A DNA stretch of 61,506 nucleotides, taken from the NCBI GenBank assembly GCA_001940895.1, contig MSGY01000011.1:142942-204447 (forward strand). Reading direction: 5' to 3'. This document shows, one piece after another, positions 27,085-37,046 of this stretch. The DNA is from Christensenellaceae bacterium Phil10 (GTDB lineage: Bacteria > Bacillota > Clostridia > Christensenellales > CAG-917). The position numbers and the translations under genes are program-made. The notes beneath the pieces are model-generated. The model was not told the DNA's origin. It made no database searches and saw nothing but the letters and a program-made list of their open reading frames with translations. Position 1 is the first letter of the stretch, and each line of letters begins with the position of its first letter.

Positions 27085-30000
27085 TATTTAAAGTATTTCA
27101 CCCCGCTTTCGAAAATCTTCATATCAAAATCGCCGGGATAGTTTCTGTATAGATTTTGTCCGATGCGTTCGCTATGACCCATCTTACCCAGAATCCTTCC
27201 GTCCGCACTTGTGATACCCTCAACGGCATACTCGCTTCCGTTGGGATTAAACGGCGTTTCCATAGTCGCGTTGTTATTCATATCGACGTACTGCGTTGCG
27301 ATTTGGCCTTTAACTATGAGTTGCTCCATAACTTTTTTCGGCGCGACGAATCTGCCCTCTCCGTGAGATACGGGTACCGAAAAAACATCGCCCGTTTTAA
27401 CCGCGTTGAACCACGGCGACAGATTGCTTGCGACGCGTATTCTCGCTATCGTGCTGACGTGTCGGGATATATTGTTGAAAGTCAGCGTGGGCGACGCCGA
27501 AGTCGGGGACGCAATCTTTCCGAAAGGAAGAAGGCCCAGTTTAATAAGCGCCTGAAAGCCGTTGCATATACCGATAATAAGTCCGTCGCGTTTATCCATC
27601 AGGTCGTATAAGGCGTCGACAATAACGGGGTTTCTGAACGTAGTCGCGATGAATTTGCCGCTACCGTCGGGTTCGTCCCCGCCCGAAAAACCTCCGGGAA
27701 AAGCGATAATCTGACTGTTGCGGATTATTTTTGCGATTTCTTCGACCGATTTTTCGATATCGCGTTCGTCGCGGTTGCGCACCACGAAAGTCTCGACTTT
27801 GGCACCCGCTTTTCTGAATCTTTTTGCCGTATCGTATTCGCAGTTCGTGCCCGGGAATACGGGAATAAACACACGGGGTTTGGAAACGTTAACTTCGCAT
27901 ATTTTCTTCTTAGTGAAGCTTATGCCGAGATTTTTAGTATATCCGTCTGCGTATGCTGAGGTAGGAAACACGCTTTCGAGCGTGGAAGTAAACGCTTTTA
28001 CCGCAACGTCGTCGCGAAGAGTAAGGTCGTTTATTATGAATTTCGGAGTATCGGTTACTTTCGCAACGGTTTTCGCGTCGAATCCGTCGAAAAGGCTCTC
28101 GTCGTCGACCTCGACGAGAATATCGCCGAAAAAGGCTTTAAAATATTCTTCCGAAAAATCGTAAAATTCAAGCCCCTTTCCGTCGCCTAATGCAGATTTA
28201 ACCGCCGCGGTTGCTACACCGCCCTCGTCTACTACTGTGCCGGCAAGGATTTTCCCTTTTGCGTTAAGCTCGTTTATTTTTTTATAGAGTCGTTTCAGAT
28301 ATTCGAAATCGGGCACGTTGTGTTTGTCCCGTCTTATCGGAAGCCAAACGAGTTTTCCCGTTTTCAGAAATACGTTACCCGTTACGCGCGAGGCCCGTCC
28401 CGTGCCCATTGCAAAGGCTATAAGCGTATCGGGGACGTCGATATCGTTGAAACTGCCGCTCATACTGTCTTTGCCGCCTATTGCCGCAAGTCCCAGCCCG
28501 ATTTCCGCGTACAATGCGCCAAGAAGGGCGCGCACAGGTTCTCCGAAACGAGAGGGGTCGCCGTTAAGACGCTTGAAAAACTCCTGCAAAGTCAGGCTTA
28601 TAGTATCGAAATCCGCACCGGTAACTACCGCTTTCGACACAGCCGATACGATAGAATATATGCTTCCCGTAAACGCGTCGCTTTCCATAAGATAGGGATT
28701 GCAACCGTACGCCGATATCGTCGCGGTATCCGTTTCGCCGCTTACGGGCGGTTTCGACGCCATTGCGATTTCGGGAGTGAGTTGATATTTTCCGCCCCAC
28801 GGCAACAGAACGCTGCCCGCGCCTATCGTGCTGTCGAACATTTCGGAAAGGCCTTTGTTACTGGTTACGTTAAGCCTCGTAAGTTCGTTTAAAACCGCCT
28901 CTCTGGGACGACCCATATCCAAAAGCGTTTCAGTATTTTTGTTTATGCTTGCAAAATAATCGCCGTTCCTTTTTTCGATAACCACGTCTGTTTTCTGTTT
29001 GACGCCGTTGGTATTCAGAAATTCGCGCGAGATATCGAGGACGGTTTTATTGCGGTATGTCATTTTCAGTCTGCCCGTATCGGTTACGTGCGCGACGACG
29101 GTCGCTTTCAGGTTTTCTTCAGCGGCAAGTTTTACGAATTTTTTAACGTCGTTTTCGGCGACGACCACCGCCATTCTTTCCTGCGATTCGGAAATCGCAA
29201 GTTCGGTACCGTCCAGACCGTCGTATTTTCTGGGGACGGCGTCAAGGTCGATATCGAGACCGTCGGCAAGCTCGCCGATAGCGACGGCAACGCCGCCCGC
29301 TCCGAAATCGTTGCATCTTTTTATAAGTTTCGTCGCTTCGGGATTGCGGAACAGACGTTGCAATTTTCTTTCGGTCAGGGGATTGCCTTTCTGAACTTCC
29401 GCGCCGCACGTTTCTATGCTTTTCGTATCGTGCGCCTTGCTGCTGCCCGTTGCGCCGCCGCAACCGTCGCGCCCCGTGTCGCCGCCGAGAAGTATCACGG
29501 CGTCGCCCTTTACGGGAGTTTTTCTTACGACGTTTTCCTTCGGCGCACCCGCGATAACGTATCCCGTTTCAAGACGTTTTGCCTTGTAATTTTCGTGATA
29601 CAGTTCGTAAACTCCGCCCGTCGCAAGTCCGATCTGATTGCCGTACGAGGAAAATCCTCTCGCCGCGCCCTGAGTAATGACGCGTTGAGGCAGTTTACCG
29701 TTCAGCGTTTTTTCAAACGGCTCCCTCGGGTCGGCCGCTCCCGTAACCCTCATCGACTGATAAACGTAGGCGCGTCCCGACAGCGGGTCTCGTATCGCGC
29801 CGCCGAGACAGGTAGCGGCGCCGCCGAAAGGCTCGATTTCGGTCGGGTGATTATGCGTTTCGTTTTTGAACATTATAAGCCAGTCTTCGTCTTTGCCGTC
29901 GTTATCCACCCTGACGTTGACGCTGCAGGCGTTTATTTCCTCGCTTTCGTCCAGAAACGGTATTTGATTGTCCTTTTTGAGTTTTTTCGTACCGATGGTT

Positions 30001-30812
30001 GCTATGTCCATAAGGCACGGATATTTGTCGGCGCGTCCCTCGTACAACTCCGAAAACAGTTTTTCGTATAACTCGTACGCGCGTTTCAGATGAGGATTCT
30101 CGTCCTCGATTTCAATATTGCAAAGTTCGGTAAGAAAAGTCGTATGACGGCAATGGTCGCTCCAGTAAGTGTCGATAACTTTAATTTCGGTAACGCTCGG
30201 GTCGCGGCCTTCCTTTATGAAATAATCCCTCACGAATCTCAGGTCGGCTTTACTCATAGCAAGCGAAAGTTCGTCGTGATAATTATCGGTCTGTTCGTCG
30301 GAAAAGGATATAAAACCTTCGACGATTTCGACGGGCGCGCCTTTTTTATGTTCCTGCAAAAGCGTATCGGGCATATCGAAGGAGCCTTCCCTGCATTCGA
30401 CGGGATTTATAAGCAGTTTTTTGATTTTGATAACTTCTTCGTCCGACACGCCGTAAAGCGCGATAATACGCGCGCATCTGACGGCGACGCGCGGTTTCAG
30501 AGTTAGCAACTGCACGCATTGCGAGGCGCTGTCCGCGCGCTGGTCGTATTGTCCCGGCAGATATTCAATAACGAAACTTTTCGCACCCGAAAGGTCGATT
30601 TCGTTTTCATAAACGTCGTCAACCTGCGGCTCTGAAAATATCGTGGCCAGACTTTTTTCGTAATCCTCTTCCGAAAGTCCCTCGACGTCGTATCTGATGA
30701 TATCTCTTACTCCCTCGGGAGCAATACCGAGCACACTTTGGATATCGTCGAGAAGTTTGAACGCAGAAACGTTCATTCCCTGTTTTTTTTCTACGTAAAT
30801 TCTTTTTATCAT
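27084..30812 (-). CDS. purL: Phosphoribosylformylglycinamidine synthase PurL (single-chain)
   Basis: Converts FGAR, ATP and glutamine to FGAM in purine synthesis. At 1242 residues it is the fused form with PurS-like N-terminus, two AIRS-type synthetase halves (HNHPTEIEPFGGAAT near 320) and a C-terminal class I glutamine amidotransferase: FPGTNCEYD, FPGGFSGGDEPDG, nucleophile Cys in GICNGFQALIKLG, and the His/Glu of SHGEGRF. This is the Clostridia-type large PurL, in contrast to the separate PurL/Q/S of Bacillus. It follows purD by 11 nt. Confidence 0.96.
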   Translation of the reverse strand: MIKRIYVEKKQGMNVSAFKLLDDIQSVLGIAPEGVRDIIRYDVEGLSEEDYEKSLATIFSEPQVDDVYENEIDLSGAKSFVIEYLPGQYDQRADSASQCVQLLTLKPRVAVRCARIIALYGVSDEEVIKIKKLLINPVECREGSFDMPDTLLQEHKKGAPVEIVEGFISFSDEQTDNYHDELSLAMSKADLRFVRDYFIKEGRDPSVTEIKVIDTYWSDHCRHTTFLTELCNIEIEDENPHLKRAYELYEKLFSELYEGRADKYPCLMDIATIGTKKLKKDNQIPFLDESEEINACSVNVRVDNDGKDEDWLIMFKNETHNHPTEIEPFGGAATCLGGAIRDPLSGRAYVYQSMRVTGAADPREPFEKTLNGKLPQRVITQGAARGFSSYGNQIGLATGGVYELYHENYKAKRLETGYVIAGAPKENVVRKTPVKGDAVILLGGDTGRDGCGGATGSSKAHDTKSIETCGAEVQKGNPLTERKLQRLFRNPEATKLIKRCNDFGAGGVAVAIGELADGLDIDLDAVPRKYDGLDGTELAISESQERMAVVVAENDVKKFVKLAAEENLKATVVAHVTDTGRLKMTYRNKTVLDISREFLNTNGVKQKTDVVIEKRNGDYFASINKNTETLLDMGRPREAVLNELTRLNVTSNKGLSEMFDSTIGAGSVLLPWGGKYQLTPEIAMASKPPVSGETDTATISAYGCNPYLMESDAFTGSIYSIVSAVSKAVVTGADFDTISLTLQEFFKRLNGDPSRFGEPVRALLGALYAEIGLGLAAIGGKDSMSGSFNDIDVPDTLIAFAMGTGRASRVTGNVFLKTGKLVWLPIRRDKHNVPDFEYLKRLYKKINELNAKGKILAGTVVDEGGVATAAVKSALGDGKGLEFYDFSEEYFKAFFGDILVEVDDESLFDGFDAKTVAKVTDTPKFIINDLTLRDDVAVKAFTSTLESVFPTSAYADGYTKNLGISFTKKKICEVNVSKPRVFIPVFPGTNCEYDTAKRFRKAGAKVETFVVRNRDERDIEKSVEEIAKIIRNSQIIAFPGGFSGGDEPDGSGKFIATTFRNPVIVDALYDLMDKRDGLIIGICNGFQALIKLGLLPFGKIASPTSASPTLTFNNISRHVSTIARIRVASNLSPWFNAVKTGDVFSVPVSHGEGRFVAPKKVMEQLIVKGQIATQYVDMNNNATMETPFNPNGSEYAVEGITSADGRILGKMGHSERIGQNLYRNYPGDFDMKIFESGVKYFK

Positions 30813-30823
30813 TTTATCTCCGT

Positions 30824-32092
30824 TTAAAGATTAAGTCCTATGTCGGTGCGGAAATATTCTCCTTTGAAATGAACGCGTGCAACCCCTACGTAAGCAATCC
30901 GCCTTGCCTCTTCTATGGTGTCCGCCGTCGCGGTAACTCCAATCACTCTTCCTCCGTTGGTAACGAGACGATCGCCGAAATACCTTGTGCCGGCATGATA
31001 CAGCGTTACGTTTTTCGGATTGTCGATTGTTATATCGAAGCCTTTTTCGTAAGCGTAAGGATAACCTTCTGACGCCATTATCACGCAAACGGCACAGTTA
31101 TCGTACCACTTTACGGGGACATCGGCAAGTCTTCCGTCGATAACCGCGTCGAAAATCTCGTATAAATCGCCGTCGAGGCGAGGCAGAACCACCTGCGTTT
31201 CGGGGTCTCCGAAACGGGAATTGTATTCCACGACTTTTACGCCCGAATCGGTTATCATCAGCCCGAAATAAATAACTCCTTTATACTCGATACCGTCCTC
31301 GATAAGGCCCCGGAGCGTCGGATACATCACGTTTTTTTCGAAATCGGCGCGAACTTCGTCGGTATAAGCCGCACTCGGAGAAAACGCGCCCATACCTCCC
31401 GTATTAGGTCCTTCGTCCCCGTCGTAAATCTTCTTATGGTCTTGCGCCGATACCATGGGCACGATGGTTTTCCCGTCCGTGAAGGCAAGCACGGATACTT
31501 CTTTGCCTTTCATAAACTCCTCGACGACCACTCTGCTGCCGCTTTCGCCGAAATATTTGTCAAGCATAATGTCCGACAGCGCTTTTTTCGCTTCGTCAAA
31601 GTCGTTGCAGATTATCACGCCTTTTCCGAGCGCAAGTCCGTCGGCTTTAATCACGCAGGGATATTCCTGCCGTTCGACGTATGCGAGCGCCTCCTTGTAC
31701 GTATCGAAAGACGCGCTTTTTGCGGTCGGGATTCCGTGACGGTACATAAAATCCTTTGCGTACGACTTACTCCATTCGAGTTCGGCCGCTTTTTTTGTAG
31801 GCCCGAACGCTCTTATACCCTTTTCGGTAAGAAAGTCCACCATGCCCTTCGCCAGCGGGTCGTCGGACGCAACGACTACCATATCGACGGGAGTCGCTTT
31901 GAAATCGCAGCCTTCGATAAAATCGTAAACGGCGTCGAAGTCCATCGGAGAAATATCTTTGCACTCGGCTATCTCGCTGATACCGGCATTTCCGGGAAGG
32001 CAGAAAATCTTTCCTACCTTGTCGCTTTTTCTGAGTTTTTCGGCGATTGCGTGTTCGCGTCCGCCGCCCCCTAAAATCAATACGTTTTTCAT
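30824..32092 (-). CDS. purD: Phosphoribosylamine--glycine ligase PurD
   Basis: ATP-grasp enzyme joining phosphoribosylamine and glycine to give GAR. The 422 residues start MKNVLILGGGGREHAIAEKL, the family N-terminus, and show the ATP-grasp blocks (PCVIKADGLALGKGVIICND; MVSAQDHKKIYDGDEGPNTGGMGAFSP given here in part: GPNTGGMGAF) and EYNSRFGDPETQ. Length is typical. An 83-nt gap without a clear terminator separates it from purH. Confidence 0.97.
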   Translation of the reverse strand: MKNVLILGGGGREHAIAEKLRKSDKVGKIFCLPGNAGISEIAECKDISPMDFDAVYDFIEGCDFKATPVDMVVVASDDPLAKGMVDFLTEKGIRAFGPTKKAAELEWSKSYAKDFMYRHGIPTAKSASFDTYKEALAYVERQEYPCVIKADGLALGKGVIICNDFDEAKKALSDIMLDKYFGESGSRVVVEEFMKGKEVSVLAFTDGKTIVPMVSAQDHKKIYDGDEGPNTGGMGAFSPSAAYTDEVRADFEKNVMYPTLRGLIEDGIEYKGVIYFGLMITDSGVKVVEYNSRFGDPETQVVLPRLDGDLYEIFDAVIDGRLADVPVKWYDNCAVCVIMASEGYPYAYEKGFDITIDNPKNVTLYHAGTRYFGDRLVTNGGRVIGVTATADTIEEARRIAYVGVARVHFKGEYFRTDIGLNL

Positions 32093-32175
32093 AATAATCC
32101 TTAAATATATTCCGATTAAATTTTTTAGTTTCTTTTCTCGTCTTTATTTGAAAAAACGCCTTAAACGAATATGAG

Positions 32176-33711
32176 TCAGTGTTTGAAATGACGGCGGTGC
32201 GTCATAATCATGGCGATGCCGTATTCGTCGGCTTTTGCTACGGAAAGATTGTCGTTGACGCTTCCGCCCGGATGCGCGATTGCAGTAATACCCGCCTTGC
32301 CCGCCGCCTCGACGCAATCGTCAAACGGGAAAAACGCGTCGGACGCCATAACGCTGCCTACGGTATTATCGCCGCCGTGCTCGATTGCCTGTTCCGTCGC
32401 CCAGATACGGTTGGTCTGACCCGCGCCTATTCCGACGGTCGCTCCGTTTTTTGCAAGCACAATGGCGTTCGATTTGGTATGTTTCACGACTTTCATTGCA
32501 AATTTCAGGTCGGCAAGTTCCTTTTCGGTGGGCTGACGTTTGCTTACCACCGTAAAATCGTCGTAGACCTCGCCCTTATTATAATCCTGCACAAGCAATC
32601 CTCCCACGACTTTTTTCATATCGTATCCGTTTTCGGGAAGGGGCGCGTTTATGGATTTAAGCCTTAAAAGACGAATGTTTTTCTTTTTTTCGAGTATTTC
32701 AAGCGCGTCGGCGTCGAAATCGGGAGCAACTATGACTTCGAGGAATATTTTGGACATTTCCTCGGCAAGAGCTTTCGTTACGGGCCTGTTAAGCGCTATT
32801 ATCCCGCCGAATACCGATACCGGGTCGGCGTCGTAAGCGAGTTTATACGCCTCTTCGATACTGTCCGCCGTTCCCACTCCGCACGGATTTGCGTGTTTTA
32901 CCGCAACCGCCGCGGGAGCCGTAAATTCGCGCAGCAGGTCGAGAGCTCCGTTGGTGTCGTTGATATTGTTATAAGACAATTCTTTTCCGTGCAGTTGTTC
33001 GGCCTCGGCGAGACTTCCTTTTACGGGCATACATTCTTTATAGAATATGGCGTTCTGATGAGGATTTTCTCCGTAGCGCAAATCCTGCGCTTTTTCGTAA
33101 GCGAAGGTAATCTGTTCGGGAAAACGAATGCCCAGTTTTTCGCGCATATACGTCGAAATGAGCGTATCGTAAACAGCCGTATGCTGAAATACCTTGTACA
33201 TAAGACGGAATTTGGTTTCAAGCGACACTCCGCCTCCTTTTATTTCGTCAAGCACCCTTTCATAGTCCGCGCTGTCGACGACAACGGTTACGTCCTGATA
33301 GTTTTTTGCGGCGCTTCTGAGCATCGTAGGCCCTCCGATATCGATATTTTCGATGGCTTCCTGCAAATCTATGCCTTCTTTCATTATAGTCTGTTTGAAG
33401 GGATAAAGATTGACGCACACAAGGTCGATTGTATCTATTCCGAGTTTTTCGAGTTCGTCCATATGTTTTTTGTCGGAACGCATAGCAAGAATACCCGCGT
33501 GAATTTTCGGATGCAGAGTTTTTACCCTCCCGTCGAGGCATTCGGGAAACCCGGTAACGCTTTCCACCGGGATTACTTTTACGCCCGCGCTTTCAAGAGT
33601 TTTATACGTTCCTCCGGTCGAGATAATTTCATAACCTTCTTTTTCGAGACCTTTTGCAAAGTCGACGACGCCCGTTTTGTCCGATACGCTGATAAGTGCA
33701 CGTTTTTTCAT
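32176..33711 (-). CDS. purH: Bifunctional AICAR transformylase/IMP cyclohydrolase PurH
   Basis: Performs the last two steps of IMP synthesis. The N-terminal MGS-like cyclohydrolase domain (1-195) has [21 protein letters not shown] and [14 protein letters not shown]; the C-terminal transformylase domain has the catalytic [10 protein letters not shown] and ends [15 protein letters not shown] and MTHRRHFKH. The 511 residues match the family. Confidence 0.97.
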   Translation of the reverse strand: MKKRALISVSDKTGVVDFAKGLEKEGYEIISTGGTYKTLESAGVKVIPVESVTGFPECLDGRVKTLHPKIHAGILAMRSDKKHMDELEKLGIDTIDLVCVNLYPFKQTIMKEGIDLQEAIENIDIGGPTMLRSAAKNYQDVTVVVDSADYERVLDEIKGGGVSLETKFRLMYKVFQHTAVYDTLISTYMREKLGIRFPEQITFAYEKAQDLRYGENPHQNAIFYKECMPVKGSLAEAEQLHGKELSYNNINDTNGALDLLREFTAPAAVAVKHANPCGVGTADSIEEAYKLAYDADPVSVFGGIIALNRPVTKALAEEMSKIFLEVIVAPDFDADALEILEKKKNIRLLRLKSINAPLPENGYDMKKVVGGLLVQDYNKGEVYDDFTVVSKRQPTEKELADLKFAMKVVKHTKSNAIVLAKNGATVGIGAGQTNRIWATEQAIEHGGDNTVGSVMASDAFFPFDDCVEAAGKAGITAIAHPGGSVNDNLSVAKADEYGIAMIMTHRRHFKH

Positions 33712-33759
33712 AAAATCTCCTTTTATTTAAAAAAATTTGTAGTAATAATTAGAAATCGG

Positions 33760-34371
33760 TCAGCAATTTGTAACGCCGATTTTTCCCTCGGTAAGCAATT
33801 TCACCGCTTTTGGTAATATTTTGTGTTCGAGTTCCAGCACCCTTTTCTGCAACGTTTCGGGCGTGTCGTTTTCGTAAACTTTAACCTTTTCCTGCAAAAT
33901 TATTTTTCCGGTATCCGTACCCTCGTCGACGAAATGTACGGTTGCGCCGCTTTCCTTTTCGCCTGCGGCGATTACCGCTTCGTGAACCCTCATTCCGTAA
34001 AAACCGTCCCCGCAGTATTTCGGAATCAGCGAGGGATGAACGTTTATAATGCGGTTTTCGAAAGCACGCACGAAAAACGGCGGCAATATGCGAAGATATC
34101 CCGCAAGAATTATAAAATCGATTTGCATTTCGATAAGATGCTCTTTAAGCGCCTCGAACATTGCGTTTTCGTCGCCGCCGAAATCTGCTTTCGAATAGAC
34201 CTCGGCGCGTATTCCGCTGTTTTCGGCGCGAGTGAGCGCGTACGCGTTTTTATTGCTCGAAACGACTATCGAGATTTCGGCGTTTCCGATATATCCTTTT
34301 TCGACGGCGTCGATTACCGATTGCAAATCGGTGCCTCCGCCCGATACGAAAACGGCGAGCTTCTTTTTCAT
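33760..34371 (-). CDS. purN: Phosphoribosylglycinamide formyltransferase PurN
   Basis: Transfers a formyl group from 10-formyl-THF to GAR. The 203 residues show the GAR-binding start VFVSGGGTDLQSVID, the folate loop AGYLRILPPFF, the catalytic NVHPSLIPKY and the HFVDEGTDTGKII block with the catalytic aspartate. The start ATG overlaps the purM stop as ATGA. Confidence 0.96.
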   Translation of the reverse strand: MKKKLAVFVSGGGTDLQSVIDAVEKGYIGNAEISIVVSSNKNAYALTRAENSGIRAEVYSKADFGGDENAMFEALKEHLIEMQIDFIILAGYLRILPPFFVRAFENRIINVHPSLIPKYCGDGFYGMRVHEAVIAAGEKESGATVHFVDEGTDTGKIILQEKVKVYENDTPETLQKRVLELEHKILPKAVKLLTEGKIGVTNC

Positions 34372-35378
34372 AGAATAACCTCTTTACCCTTTACGACGGC
34401 GCCGAGTTTTACCGCTTTGTCGCCGCATTCGCCCGCGGCGATTATGATATCGTCGGCGTCCGACGGATTTACGGCAAGCACCATTCCTATTCCCATATTG
34501 AACGTGTTGTACATTTTTTCGTCGGAAATACCCGCTTTTTCCTGCATAATTTTAAATATTTCGGGTACTTCGTATGAGTTTCTGTCAATCTTTGCCGTCA
34601 GACCTTCTTTGAACATTCTGGGAATGTTTTCGATAAAACCTCCGCCCGTTATATGCGCTATTCCCTTAATCTCATACCTTTTTATAAGCGACATAACCGT
34701 TTTAACGTAAATGCGCGTGGGCGTTATAAGCGCGTCGTATAAAGAAGAACGAAGTCTTTCGTCGTATTTTTTAAGAGCGTCGATATCCTCGCCGAAAATT
34801 TTTCTTACAAGCGAATAGCCGTTGCTGTGTATTCCCGAACTCGCAAGACCGATAAGCGTATCGCCCTCTTTTATTTTACTGCCGTCGATGATGTCGTTTT
34901 TCTTTACGCGACCTACGGCAAACCCCGCGATATCGTATTCGTCCGCATTGTAGAAACCGGGCATTTCCGCGGTTTCGCCTCCGATAAGCGCCGCCCCCGA
35001 CTGTCTGCATCCTTCGGCGACGCCTTTTACAATCTGCTCCACCTTTTCTGGTACGAGTTTCGAAATCGCGATATAGTCGAGGAAAAACAACGGTTTCGCG
35101 CCCAACGCGACGATATCGTTGACGCACATCGCAACCGCGTCTATGCCGATAGTGTCGTGCTTATCGCCGATAAACGCGTATTTGAGTTTCGTACCGACGC
35201 CGTCCGTGCCGGCTACAAGCACGTCGCCGTCCGGGGCGTCGTCAAGAACAAAGCATCCTCCGAAACTTCCTATGTCGCCCATAACGCCTTCGGTATAGGT
35301 TGAACGAACGTGTTTTTTCATCAGTTTTACCGCTTCGTATCCGGCGGTAATGTCAACGCCGGCGTCTTTATAGTCCAT
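34368..35378 (-). CDS. purM: Phosphoribosylformylglycinamidine cyclo-ligase PurM
   Basis: Closes the imidazole ring of AIR using ATP. The 336 residues begin MDYKDAGVDITAGYEAV and contain the AIRS-family blocks VAGTDGVGTKLK, MCVNDIVALGAKPLFFLDY, GGETAEMPGFY, GLASSGIHSNGYSLVR and ITGGGFIENIPR. Length is normal. It lies 53 nt after purE, with no purC or purF between them, unlike the common purE-C-F-M order. Confidence 0.97.
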   Translation of the reverse strand: MDYKDAGVDITAGYEAVKLMKKHVRSTYTEGVMGDIGSFGGCFVLDDAPDGDVLVAGTDGVGTKLKYAFIGDKHDTIGIDAVAMCVNDIVALGAKPLFFLDYIAISKLVPEKVEQIVKGVAEGCRQSGAALIGGETAEMPGFYNADEYDIAGFAVGRVKKNDIIDGSKIKEGDTLIGLASSGIHSNGYSLVRKIFGEDIDALKKYDERLRSSLYDALITPTRIYVKTVMSLIKRYEIKGIAHITGGGFIENIPRMFKEGLTAKIDRNSYEVPEIFKIMQEKAGISDEKMYNTFNMGIGMVLAVNPSDADDIIIAAGECGDKAVKLGAVVKGKEVIL

Positions 35379-35431
35379 AATCGCTCCTTAAAGTGTATTT
35401 AATAAAAAAAACGCAGTTTAAAAAAACCGCG

Positions 35432-35923
35432 TTAATCCAATTCTTTTTTCAGCGCTTCGTCGGCCGCAATTACCTTATCGGCAAGTTCCTGCTTGTACAA
35501 GGTAAATTTTTTCAGAAGCCTGGGATATTTTAAAGAAAGCATCTGAACGGCAAGCAACCCGGCGTTTTCGCTGCCGTTTATGGCAACCGTCGCAACGGGT
35601 ACGCCCGCAGGCATCTGTACCGTCGAAAGAAGGCTGTCGAGTCCGTCCATCGTGCTGCTTTTCACGGGAATGCCGATTACGGGCAAAGGCGTTTCCGACG
35701 CAATAACTCCCGCAAGGTGAGCCGCCTTTCCGGCCGCCGCGATTATTACCTCGATGCCCGTATCCATTGCCGACGATGCAAACTCGTGAACCAGCGCGGG
35801 CGTACGATGAGCCGACATTATCTTAACAACGGGCTCAATTTCGAATTTCTTCAGAATCTTTACGGCGGGGCTTACGATTTCGTAATCGCTTGCGCTGCCC
35901 ATTATTACGGCTACCTTAGGCAT
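35432..35923 (-). CDS. purE: N5-carboxyaminoimidazole ribonucleotide mutase PurE
   Basis: Small octameric enzyme rearranging N5-CAIR to CAIR. The 163 residues show IMGSASDYEIV, the catalytic MSAHRTPALV, the AAAGKAAHLAGV block and GIPVKSSTMDGLDSLLSTVQMP. This is the class I pattern that works with PurK, which is not in the window. It is the first gene of the pur cluster and carries the promoter. Confidence 0.95.
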   Translation of the reverse strand: MPKVAVIMGSASDYEIVSPAVKILKKFEIEPVVKIMSAHRTPALVHEFASSAMDTGIEVIIAAAGKAAHLAGVIASETPLPVIGIPVKSSTMDGLDSLLSTVQMPAGVPVATVAINGSENAGLLAVQMLSLKYPRLLKKFTLYKQELADKVIAADEALKKELD

Positions 35924-35952
35924 AGATACCTCTTTTTTCGAATGATACGTTT

Positions 35953-35981
35953 ATTCTATATTTTTTTATAAAAAGTGTCAA
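35953..35981 (-). promoter_or_regulatory. Strong sigma-A-type promoter of the pur cluster
   Basis: Minus strand: consensus -35 TTGACA (35976-35981), 17-bp spacer, -10 TAGAAT (35953-35958). The leader is only about 25 nt, too short for a purine riboswitch, and none is visible in the whole purE/regulator gap. Confidence 0.75.
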
Positions 35982-36007
35982 TGAAAAAACCGCCTTAATC
36001 GTATTTC

Positions 36008-36036
36008 TTGACAAAAGTCGCGATAAAGATTTAAAC
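36008..36036 (+). promoter_or_regulatory. Promoter of the WYL regulator gene
   Basis: Consensus -35 TTGACA (36008-36013), 17-bp spacer, weak -10 TTAAAC (36031-36036). ATG follows after 10 nt, so the mRNA would begin about 3 nt before the start codon. Confidence 0.5.
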
Positions 36037-36046
36037 TGATTCCGAT

Positions 36047-36988
36047 ATGGTTACCGAATGTTTTGAAATTTTAATGGAACTTCTTAAATCGAGAAAGGTA
36101 AAAGCGCGTTATCTTGCCGACAAAATGGAAATTTCGGTAAGAAGCGTTTACCGATATATCGACGTGCTTTCGGCGTCGGGAGTAGCGATATTCTGCGAAC
36201 GGGGCAGAAACGGAGGCATCAGAATCGCAGACAATTACCGCCTTCCCGCCGCCCTGCTTTCCCCGTCCGAGCAATCGGACATTCTTGCCGCTCTCAATCT
36301 GTATAAAGGCGCAAATCCCGCCTGCGACGTCGAAAACATACGCGGTAAACTGCTTGCGCTCGATACGTCGTCGGATGCGGACAAACTTATTATGACGGGC
36401 GACAAACTCATTCTCGAAGGCACGATTGGCGACGAAAAACTCTACCGCGCGAAAATCGAACCCCTGTCGGAGGCCATAAACAAACAGAAAAAAGTCCTGC
36501 TCGTTTATCACGACCGCGGCGGCGAAATCACCGAACGCACGGTAAGACCTCACGCTTTCGTGCTTAAAGATTTCGTCTGGTACGTCTATGCGTATTGCGA
36601 ACTTCGCGAAAGTTTCAGAATGTTCAAAATAAGCCGTATAGAAAAACTTGCGGTAAGCGACGTCTCGTTTGAGCGGATTCCCCGCGAAGAATTCACGCCG
36701 TGGAATTTATCTCCCGAAAAAGCGCAAACTGTAAACATATTGCTGTCGGTAAACGAAAACGCCAGGTACGCCGTCGAGGAATGGCTGGGCGTCGAGTGCG
36801 TCAGGCCCGTAAAAAACCCGCTCTTCCCGTTCGTTGCGAACGCAGAAGTCGCCTGCGACAGCTATCTGTTTTCAAGGCTCCTTTCTTTCGGCGCGGACGT
36901 CCGCGTGGAAGAACCGCGGTATATTGCGGACAAACTTATCTGCGTCGCGCGCGATATCGGCGCGCTGTATGCGAAAAAACCGCATTAA
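36047..36988 (+). CDS. WYL-domain transcriptional regulator (HTH type 11)
   Basis: A 313-residue DNA-binding protein with an N-terminal winged helix (about 5-65: KVKARYLADKMEISVRSVYRYID) and a WYL domain (about 140-215; VLLVYHDRGG, RTVRPHAFVLKDFVWYVYAY, FRMFKISRIEKL) followed by a WCX C-terminal part. WYL domains bind nucleotide-like or nucleic-acid ligands and often act as DNA-damage or metabolic sensors. It is divergent from the pur cluster across 123 nt, so it may regulate those genes or itself; no operator is evident. No ribosome site precedes the ATG. Confidence 0.92.
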   Translation: MVTECFEILMELLKSRKVKARYLADKMEISVRSVYRYIDVLSASGVAIFCERGRNGGIRIADNYRLPAALLSPSEQSDILAALNLYKGANPACDVENIRGKLLALDTSSDADKLIMTGDKLILEGTIGDEKLYRAKIEPLSEAINKQKKVLLVYHDRGGEITERTVRPHAFVLKDFVWYVYAYCELRESFRMFKISRIEKLAVSDVSFERIPREEFTPWNLSPEKAQTVNILLSVNENARYAVEEWLGVECVRPVKNPLFPFVANAEVACDSYLFSRLLSFGADVRVEEPRYIADKLICVARDIGALYAKKPH

Positions 36989-37046
36989 TCATTGACAAAC
37001 TTTTTATTAAAGTATAAAATTAGTTATATATTTTCAGAGGTTATAT

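Noticed and set aside
35924-36046. Purine (guanine/PRPP) riboswitch upstream of purE
   Set aside because: The leader after the mapped promoter is only about 25 nt and none of the conserved purine or PRPP aptamer sequences is present.
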